A DNA stretch of 64,000 nucleotides from Sapria himalayana (lineage: Eukaryota > Streptophyta > Magnoliopsida > Malpighiales > Rafflesiaceae): assembly GCA_029783825.1 (NCBI GenBank), contig JAREIK010016192.1, positions 29,937 through 93,936 on the forward strand. The letters are read 5' to 3'. A program made the position numbers and the translations under genes. Positions 56,086 to 64,000 of this stretch are shown in pieces; position 1 is the first letter of the stretch; each line of letters opens with the position of its first letter. Below the pieces are notes generated by a model. That model saw only the letters and a list, made by a program, of their open reading frames with translations. It ran no database searches and was not told the origin of the DNA.

Positions 56086-57709
56086 AATAGGTTAGGAAAA
56101 TTACTTAACTCCTTAAAAGTTTCCAAGGAAAAAGAGGCTGAAAATTATAAACCTTGTCACTTTTATTAGTGTCATGGATGTGAAAAAATTAATTTTGAAT
56201 TTATAGATTTGTAACAAATTTCTTATTTAATTTTTTTATAAGTAATAATATTTTTATTTTTACTCTAGATTAATTAAAAAAATTATTAAATTTTTGTTCA
56301 AAATTATTTATTAAAATAAACAATAACTTATGAAAATTAAAAAATATCTAAATATTTATACAATCATAATTGTGATTTTTATTTATAAAATAAGTAATAA
56401 TATTTAATTTTAAAATCTAATTTGTTAATATTTATTTTATCCCTAAGATAAATAAAAATAAAATGTAAAAATAATGTGATTTAATATAATTATGTGAAAA
56501 ATTTAATATTATTTTTAACTTAATTATATTGATTAATCTATCGCTAGAAAGAGTTGCGATTCTTCTTCATCATGTTCAACCATTTCCAACAGCTAGGGTT
56601 CAAGCTCACGTCTTCGAAATTATTGGCCATATTTGCAGCATCCTGTAAGTTTCTCCATTATAATTATAATTGTATCAGCTCTTCGCTTTCGTTAACCTAA
56701 TTAATTAATGTGAACATGTTCCGAGTGATTTAGCATATACCGCATGTATTATAAACGTAGTATTATATGCTCTATTTGTCGGGAGCAATCGGCGAGAACA
56801 GTGGAAGAGTTGGGCTGAACTGAGTGACCCTTGTTTAAAATTCCTATAGTTTTCCACCGTGATTCTTTTGTTCAAACTCGAAGCCAACTTCTCCTTATAA
56901 ATGCAGATGTTTTGCCAATCTATCACCTTCACCATTCTCATGTTAAGTGCTACTAACAAGTGCAATAAACGTGTGTGTATGTATGTATATTAGAATTAGA
57001 TCGAATCACAAGTTGATGCAACCCACATATTTATTAATGCACAACAACTCTTGATGAATCACATGTTATCTTGCATCTATTAGATGAATTTTTTGATTCT
57101 CACCAAGGTACTTTTTTATCTGATCCATATTTTTTTATATTCAACATGTTTCATTTTAAATGTCTACATTGAAGAGGGGAAAGAATAGTTTGATTTATTT
57201 TGATGAATTGAAGAGCAATAAAATATTAATTATTTAGGTTTGGTGCAATTTTTTTTCTAAATTTTAGGAGTTATGATTTTTTTTATTAAATATGTTAATA
57301 TTAATTTTTATATAGCAACTGTTCAACAAAAATTATATAGATAAGGTTCATTCATTGAGAACACCAATGTCACAATGATAACTTCAAAAAATATATATAT
57401 AGCCTTAGCAAAGGTGACATAAATTGACATCCATGTAATAATTCATTCATAAATTTATTCTTGTTTTTAAAATAAATTAAATGTAGTGCACCATTGAGAT
57501 CAATCATAAATAAATTTATTTATTTTTTCATTTGTACTTATTTAAAATTATGTTTTTTATTAATGTTTTACCATACTTTATCATTCTATTAAAATTATGA
57601 TTTTCTTTTGTAATATAAATATGCATTTACTTGTCTCTAACATTATATATTTTATTAAGATTTTCCTTTCTTACAATGAAACACATATTAATCCAAATAT
57701 AAATAAGAT
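56086..57709. other. AT-rich 5' arm of element D, no supported gene
   Basis: Mostly AT-rich. Around 56545-56655 the composition rises in GC and contains CAACAGCTAGGGTTCAAGCTCACG followed by a good plant splice donor, CCTGTAAGT at about 56641, so it could be a non-coding first exon for the element's transcript. The 86-codon minus frame at 56705-56965 shows no known domain. Confidence 0.4.
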
Positions 57710-58300
57710 TTTGATTTTTGAATCATACGCATTGGTAGGGTGTTATGTGGGTTGTAGCAACTTTTCGTCGTTATTCACTTATATCTAACACCGTGGCTAT
57801 TGATTTCGTATTTTTTGAATCGTGTGCAACTATTTGGATGGTGGAAGATCAACTTTGGTAGGGATAATAATTTCCATCTTGAAAGTGAGCGCAAAAGGAG
57901 AGATTCCAGTTGACTTTTAGGTAGTGATACAGTAAACCCAGAGCACCTCAGGAAGCTCTTCCACCCATTTACATTTAGCAGAGTCTAGTTGTTTTTTCAA
58001 GGTAATCAACATGGTTTTGTCGGAAACCTCAACTTGGCCATTGCTTTGCAGATACTAAGGGGTAAAGTATAAGTTTTTATTTTCAATTCATGGCAGAATC
58101 CTGGTAGATTTGGCTTTCAAATTGTCGCCCGTTATTAGATATAATTGATCTTGGGATGTCGGAGTAGCAAAGTCCCAGATAAATCAAGATAACCTTTCTA
58201 TCTTTGATTGATGAAAAAGTGTCTGCTCTATCCATTTACTAAAATAAATAGTGGCGACCAATAATAGTTTATATTTTGGATCGTTCATCTCTTTTTGAAG
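57710..58300 (-). pseudogene. Ty3/gypsy integrase fragment, broken, antisense in element D
   Basis: On the minus strand, from about 58300 downward, the integrase core is readable across frames: KYKLLLVATIYFSKWIEQT, then (shifted frame) SDIPRSIISNNGRQFESQIY, then YFTP*YLQSNGQVEVSDKTM, LITLKKQLDSAKCKWVEELP, EVLWVYCIT, a TAA, KSTGISPFALTFKMEIIIPT, and KVDLPPSK. This is the conserved block around the second Asp and the Glu of the D,D35E integrase core (usual DNG is NNG here; the SNGQ.E segment keeps Glu) followed by the region just after it. Frameshifts and stops make it dead. No reverse transcriptase or LTR is found nearby, so only a fragment remains. Confidence 0.85.
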
Positions 58301-59055
58301 CCTTTAAATACACTGCACTGCTATTTAAGCTCAATCACACCATCTTCACAAACAAGTATCACAACAAGCGCTGCATTTGTTAGAAATGTTTTCCTTCGCC
58401 AGAGAATACCAATCCTCGGTGTCGAGGCCATTTGTTAGTTTGGCATCAGTCATTTCTGGGATTCCATCTAGAGAAAATTGGTGATTTGAAAATTCTTATT
58501 TCTATCTCTGATTCAATACAAACTTCTTCTCTAATTTATTTTATAGTCATGCTCTATTGTCATGCTATTTCTATCTTTTACAGTTATTTCTATCTTTTAA
58601 AATTCTGATTTGAAAAATGAGGCTATATTTCATATAAATGTGTGCTCTATAGTCATGCTATTTCAAAATTAATTAGCCTAAGGACCTAGAGACATTAAAT
58701 ATCATATCTATAAAATGACTTTTATCATATTTTACTTTAATTTAAAGTATAATTAAATGATATTTTTTAGTTTAAATATTTTTTTCTATGAATCTAACTT
58801 ACTTTGAGAAATAATTTCTCAATTTTAAATTTTAATTTAATAATTTTCCGTGTGTTAACAAATTCAACAATATTACAAAAAATAATACTCATCTCTTCTA
58901 TCTTATATCTGACATGCATTTAAATATTTTTAAATTGATTTTTTAATTTTCTTTTAACAAATAAAATAGAGGTTGCTCAACGAATAACATTGGAATGTTG
59001 ATGAGTTCTTCCATTTGAAGTGTGATATTTATTGGAATTAATATTTTCTTTAAAA
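58301..59055. other. Spacer between gypsy fragment and TNP2
   Basis: AT-rich, without a recognisable feature. The last 200 bases before 59056 are probably the leader of the TNP2 gene. Confidence 0.4.
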
Positions 59056-61410
59056 ATGGATCGTTCATGGATCTCAAAGGATAGAAGATCGAAGGAATAT
59101 GAAGATGGAGTTGAATGCTTTGTTGCATTTGCAATACAAAATTTTGCAAATAAAACCTTCATTAAATGTCTATGCTTATAATGTGGTAATATGATTTTCA
59201 ATACTCCTCAAATGATACGAGATCATTTGTTTTTCTTTGGAATTGATCAGAGTTAGCATAAATAGTATTGGCATGGAAAGGCAGCTCCAACTAGCCCACC
59301 TTCCATAAGAGCAGAACATTATGATAGACTTCAATTTGATGATCAACGTAGTAGTACATAGAAATGGTTCAAGCTGCATATGAGGATTGTCAATATTATC
59401 CTCAATTGTTTGCAAAATTACTACAAGATGCAGAAAAACCATTATATCCTAGTTTCATAAACATTACAAGAATGTCAGCCTTGATCAAATTATACAACTT
59501 GAAAGCACGTTTTGGGTGGTATGATAATAGCTTTTTAGTGCTTTTACAAATTCTTGGAGAAATGTTGCCTTTAAACAATGAATTGCCATTGTCGATGTAT
59601 GAAAAAAAGACATTAAATTCTTTGGGAATGGAATATGAGAAAATCCATGCGTGCCCAAATGATTGTGTTCATTATCAAAAGGAGTTGAAAGATGCATCAT
59701 TATGTCCTACATGTGGAACTTCGAGGTGGAAGACAGATAACACAGGAACTAAGAGGAGAGTAGGAGTTCCTACGAAAGTATTGTGGTATTTTCCTCCAAT
59801 TCCAAGATTTAGAAGAATGTTTCAATCATCAAAAATTGCAAAAGAGCTCATATGGCATTTCGAAGAAAGAAATTTTGATGGGAAAATGCATCATCCATCA
59901 GATTCACCATCATGGAAGCAAGTTGATCACAGATGGCCTGAGTTTTCAAAAGAACGTAGAAACCGAGACTTGCAATTTCTGTAGATGGCATAAATCCTCA
60001 CAGTTCATTTAATAGCAAATATAGTTGTTGGCCCATTCTCATGATAATTTAAAACCTTCCTCCATGGTTGTGCATGAAAAAAAAATTTATGATGTTATCT
60101 TTATTAATTTCAGGTCTACGCCAACCTGACAATGACATTGATGTCTATTTAGCACCGCTAATAGAAGATCTTAAAACATTGTGGGAGGTTGGAGTTCACG
60201 TTTACGATGACATAAACAAGAAATCTTTACCTTAAGAGACGTTCTTTTATGGACAATAAATGATTTTCCTGCATATGGAAACATGTCAGGATGCAAAGTT
60301 AAAAGATATTATGGTTGTCCAATATGTGGAGAAGAAACATATTCTTGTAGGTTAAAGCATGGAAAAAAAACTTATACTGGACATAGACAATTTTTTCAAG
60401 AAATCATCCTTATAGGAAACAAAAGAAAGCATTTGATGGAAAACAAGAGTTCGGGTCACCTCCAAAAATATTAACTGGCAAAAAAATATTAAAAAAAATC
60501 AATGGAATTTTAAATTCTTGGGGGAAAAAAATGGTTATTCTGGAAAATCTGAAATCAACAATACTACTTGTTGGAAAAAGAAGTCAATTTTCTTTGATCT
60601 TGATTATTGGAAATATCTTCATGTTCATCATAATTTGGATGTTATGCATATTGAGAAAAATATTTGTGAAAGCATTATTGGTACCTTACTCAACAGTGCA
60701 TGTAAGACAAAGGATGGGCTTAATACTCGCTTGGATCTTGTAGATATGGGCTTAAGGAGCGAATTGGCACCAGTGTTTGATTCGAAGAGAACATATCTCC
60801 CTCCTGCATGTTATACACTTTCTACAAAGGAAAAGAAGGTGTTTTTCCAAACACTTTCACAATTGAAGGTTCCATATGGATATAGTTCGAACCTTTAAAA
60901 CCTCGTTTCAATTGAAGACTTGAAACTTAATGGATTAAAATCCCATGACTATCATGTATTAATGCAATAATTTTTCCGGTTTTGTTACGATCTATCTTGC
61001 CCAAGCATGTGAGGAATGTGATATGTAGATTGAGTTTATTTTTCAATGCTCTCTGTACTTTAGTCATTGATGTTCCTTCATTAGATTAGTTACAAAATGA
61101 GATTGTGGTGATATTATGCTTGTTTAAAAAGTACTTCCCACCTTCTTTCTTTGATATCATGGTGCATCTTACTATGCATCTTGTAAGAGAAGTGAGACTT
61201 TGTGGACCAGTTTACTTTAGGTGGATGTACCCATTTGAAAGGTTTATGAAAGTGTTAAAAGGCTATGTACGAAATCATACTAGACCTGAAGGTTTTATTA
61301 CTGAATGCTATATTGTAGAAGAAGGAATCGAGTTTTGTACAGAGTACTTATCAAATGTGGAAGCAATTGGAATTCCTAGTAGTTCAAACATTGACCACAC
61401 GAATCGGTAA
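59056..61410 (+). pseudogene. CACTA TNP2 transposase, near full N-terminal and central parts, frame-broken and truncated
   Basis: TNP2 is the catalytic transposase of En/Spm elements. From ATG at 59056 the transposase-associated N-terminal domain reads MDRSWISKDRRSKEYEDGVE, then IKCLCL*CGN and MIRDHLFFFGIDQS. After a frame change (open frame 59364-59984) come YEDCQYYPQLFAKLLQDAEK, GWYDNSFLVLLQILGEMLP, GMEYEKIHACPNDCVHYQKE, LCPTCGTSRWK and KVLWYFPPIPRFRRMFQSSK. Then INPHSSFNSKYSCWP and NLPPWLCMKK (about 59995-60080), MSGCKVKRYYGCPICGEETY (60283), and from 60518 WKYLHVHHNLDVMHIEKNIC, ESIIGTLLN. Last is the DUF4218-like part: VSIEDLKLNGLKSHDYHVLM (60907), then 61105-61410 with YFPPSFFDIMVHLTMHLVRE and RFMKVLKGYVRNHTRPEGFI. 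Multiple stops and shifts; some gaps could be introns (for example a TTTCAGG acceptor near 60112). It stops mid-gene at the TCTA array. Confidence 0.9.
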
Positions 61411-61985
61411 CAAATTATATCTATCTATCTTATCTATAATTCGATTTGTCTATTTAACTATCTATCTGTCTATTATCAATCTATCTGTCTATATGTCTAT
61501 AAATAAATTTTTATATCTATCTAATTGCCTATCTATATAGTTATCTATGTTTCTATCTATCTATTTTTATTTATATCTATTTGTCTAAGTATCTAACTTT
61601 CTAACTCTCTAAATATCAATCAGACTTTTAGTCTATCTATCTATTTGTTTATCTTTCTATCTATCTATCTAGCTTTTTCTATCTATCTATCTACCTTTCT
61701 ATCTATCTACCAATCTCTATCTATTTGTATCTTTATCTATTTTTCTGTTTGTTTATCTAGCTATTTGTCGATATATCTATTTTCCTAACAACCTAACTAT
61801 TTAACTATCAATCAAACTATTCGTCTATCAGTCTATCTATTTATTAATTTATCTATCTATATATCAATCTTACTATTCTATCTATGTATCTATCTAATTA
61901 TTTTTTTTTTATAAATCTATCTTTTTACCAATATACCTCTCTACCTATTTTTTTATCAATTTATTTTCTATTTTCTATTTGTTTG

Positions 61986-62017
<32 letters not shown>

Positions 62018-62490
62018 CCATCTTTCTATCAGTCTATTTGTCTATGTATCTATCTATCTATTTATCTATGTATCTATCTGTCTATCAATATGTCTATCAT
62101 TATATTTGTCTATCAATCTATCTATCTATGTATATTTTCCTATCTGTATAGCTTTTATCTTTTTCTCTATATTTGTCTATATATCTATTTGTCTAACTAT
62201 CATACTGTCTAAGTGTCTAACTATCAATCAGATAATTGGTTAATCTATTTATTTTTCTATCTATCATTCTTTCTCTCTTTCTTTGTATCTATATAACAAT
62301 CTATCTGTCAATATATCTATCTGGCTAATTATAAATCTATCTATATAATTATTAGTCTATCCATCTATCTGTATATCTATTTTTCTACCTATTTACTTAT
62401 TCACCTATTTGTTTATTCATCTATCTTTCTATATATCTATTTGTCTATCTATCTATATATCTTTCAAATTATCTTTTTATCAGGCTATTT
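61411..62490. repeat. Degenerate TCTA array between elements D and C (about 1.1 kb)
   Basis: TCTA units on the + strand begin within a few bases of the TNP2 coding sequence and run to the tip of element C. Variants ATCA, TGTC and CTAA are frequent. The open frames here are repeat translations, one of which is fused to the TNP2 tail by chance. Confidence 0.95.
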
Positions 62491-64000
62491 CACTACGAGA
62501 AAATATCAATTTAGCTAGGGAATTTTAGCTAGGGATCAATCCCTAGCTGAATTGTAAGGGATAATCTAGGGAATAGCAAGGGATTTATAATTTTTTTTTG
62601 AAAAAAAATAGCAACGGATTAGCGAGGGAAAATTATTCGAAAGTTCCATTCAAAAAAAGTGGGGGATTTACGACATAAAATTTTCGTAAATTCCACCCAA
62701 AAAAGTGGGGATTTAAGAAATGGATTTAGCGATGGATTAGCAATGGAAAATTTTCATAACTTCTGCTAAAGAAAAGTGGGGATTTTAGCGACGGATATTA
62801 CGATGGAATATCTCTCGCTAATAAAAGCCTAAAATTAGTGACGGATTTAAAGATGGATTTTCCCTTGCTAATTTTTAGCGGCATATTTTCCTTGCTAATA
62901 AAATCCTTGATTTAGTGACAAAATTAGCGAAGGATTTTCCCTTGCTAATAAAATCCATGATTTGCGAGGAAAGTAGCGAAGAATTTTTCCTTGCTAATAA
63001 AATCCATGATTTAGCGACGGAATTAGTGACGAAATTAGCGACGGATTATTCCTTGCTAATACAATCCATGATTTAGCTACGGATTTAGTGACGGATTTTC
63101 CATTGCTAATAAAATCGATGATTTAGCGATGGATTTAGCGATGGATTTTCCCTTGCTAATAAAATCGATGATTTAGCGATGGATTTAGTGACGGATTTTC
63201 CCTTGATATATAAAATCCATGATTTAACGATGGAATTAGTGATGGATTTTCCATTGCTAATAAAATCCATGATTTAGCGATGGATTTAGCGACGGATTTA
63301 GCGGTAGATTTTCCCTTGCTAATAAAATCCATGATTTAGCTACGGATTTAGTGAGCGAATATTCCTATCTAATAAAATCCATAAATTTGTGATGGATTTA
63401 GCGACGGAATTTCAGTATAAAATAAAATCCTTAATTTTGCGACAGATTTAGGAATGGAATTTCTCTAGCTAATAAAATTTATAATTTAGCGATGAATTTA
63501 GTGATAGATTTTCTCGAACTAATAAAATATGTAATATAGCGACGAATTTTCTCTAGCTTTAAAAATCGCAAGTTAGCTACTAATTTAGCCATGGTATTTC
63601 TCTAGCCATTATTTAATTATATAATTTTTTTATTTATTTGTATTAAAATTTAATTTAATTTTTTTTATTAAATTTAGGTTATTGGTCTATAGATAAACAA
63701 TCCTTGAAACGCACATTCTCCTCATGAAAAAAAAATTGATTATAAAATTAATTTAACTTATATAAAAATACAAAAAATATATATATTAATAAGGACTAAA
63801 ATAACTATTTTTATGATATATTAATTTTTTAAAAAATGATACAAAAAATTTTTCTAAAATATTTATTTTAAAAACTAAATAATTTAAATTAACGTAACAT
63901 TAAATAATTAATTTCATAAGTATAAACATTTTTTCGATAATTTAAAAATTAAATTTAGCATTCATTATAATTTATACTAATTTAAATGTAAATTAATTCA
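62491..64000 (+). mobile_element. CACTA element C, 5' part, runs off the window
   Basis: It starts CACTACGAGAAAATATC immediately after the TCTA array and continues with AGCTAGGGA and CCTAGCT motifs in the order seen in elements A and B, so it belongs to that family. The triplet before the tip is TTT. A dense subterminal repeat follows, then AT-rich DNA from about 63600 resembling the arms of A (19600 onward) and B (35690 onward), including ATAGATAAACAATCCTTGAA-like words. No coding sequence is reached. Confidence 0.8.
62620..63600 (+). repeat. Subterminal tandem repeat of element C, unit about 50 bp
   Basis: The unit AATAAAATCCATGATTTAGC plus GATGGATTTAGCGACGGATT and TTCCCTTGCT recurs about 15 times. 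CCTTGCTAAT or a variant falls near 62940, 62990, 63051, 63101, 63151, 63201, 63251 and 63312, so spacing is 50 bp with some 61-bp units. Elements A and B have only a few copies of these words. It is a candidate cluster of binding sites for ORF1 protein. Confidence 0.85.

Larger units (their letters stand above)
55807..61410 (+). mobile_element. CACTA element D (different family), 5' end and TNP2 body; 3' part not found
   Basis: It starts CACTATAACAAAAC, another known style of CACTA tip, with duplicated subterminal palindromes. It carries an antisense gypsy fragment and then a TNP2 transposase gene on the + strand, the expected layout. The gene is cut within its coding region at 61410 by a TCTA array, and the 3' end, including any ORF1, is not seen in the window. 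Assigning the tip and the TNP2 gene to one element is inference from order and strand. The triplet before the tip is ATA. Confidence 0.65.

Noticed and set aside
55932..56169. Paired ORFs on both strands
   Set aside because: They mirror each other because of the palindromic subterminal repeats of element D.
57597..57788. 63-codon plus-strand ORF
   Set aside because: Part of it is antisense to the gypsy integrase remnant; the rest is AT-rich.
58943..59700. Minus-strand ORFs opposite TNP2
   Set aside because: They are antisense shadows of the TNP2 coding sequence.
62620..63600. CRISPR-like regular spacing of about 50 bp
   Set aside because: The units are head-to-tail diverged copies without unique spacers, next to a CACTA tip; eukaryotic transposon context.

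Overview
This window looks like nuclear DNA from a flowering plant, in a repeat-dominated, gene-poor, AT-rich region. I see no intact host gene, no tRNA or rRNA, no CRISPR array and no operon. The evidence for a plant is family-level. There are plant-type CACTA (En/Spm) ends with short subterminal motifs, decayed CACTA ORF1 and TNP2 genes, a decayed hAT (Ac-like) transposase, and a decayed Ty3/gypsy integrase. I cannot name the species.

About half of the window (roughly 34 kb) is a degenerate tetranucleotide array. It reads TAGA/GATA on the + strand at 1-19118 (broken at 2790-3332) and 51873-55806. It reads TCTA on the + strand at 27084-35263, 44391-46705 and 61411-62490. The TCTA strand has no stop codon in any frame when perfect, so it yields dozens of meaningless Ser-Ile-Tyr-Leu ORFs that should not be called genes.

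The rest is a nest of transposons. Element A (19119-51872) begins CACTAC and ends GTGGTG, has GAT on both sides and sits in a TAGA array. It holds an AT-rich block of about 540-bp tandem repeats, a broken ORF1 (24745-26636), a GC-rich hAT-like insert, and a TCTA array. Element B (35264-44390) is a related, internally deleted CACTA element inserted into that TCTA array; it carries an ORF1 remnant, two local tandem duplications and a hAT transposase remnant. At 46706 the TCTA array meets an inverted, truncated copy of the CACTA 3' end, so 46706-51872 has inverted homologous ends. A small LTR-like insertion (2790-3332) interrupts the first array.

Element D starts at 55807 (CACTATAACAAAA, a different CACTA family), carries an antisense gypsy integrase fragment and a nearly full-length but frame-broken TNP2 transposase (59056-61410), and is cut by a TCTA array. 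Element C starts at 62491, belongs to the A/B family, and runs off the window; its subterminal region is a roughly 50-bp tandem repeat.

None of these transposons looks autonomous as read here. The main point of interest is the association between CACTA ends and the GATA/TCTA arrays: six CACTA termini directly abut array sequence.
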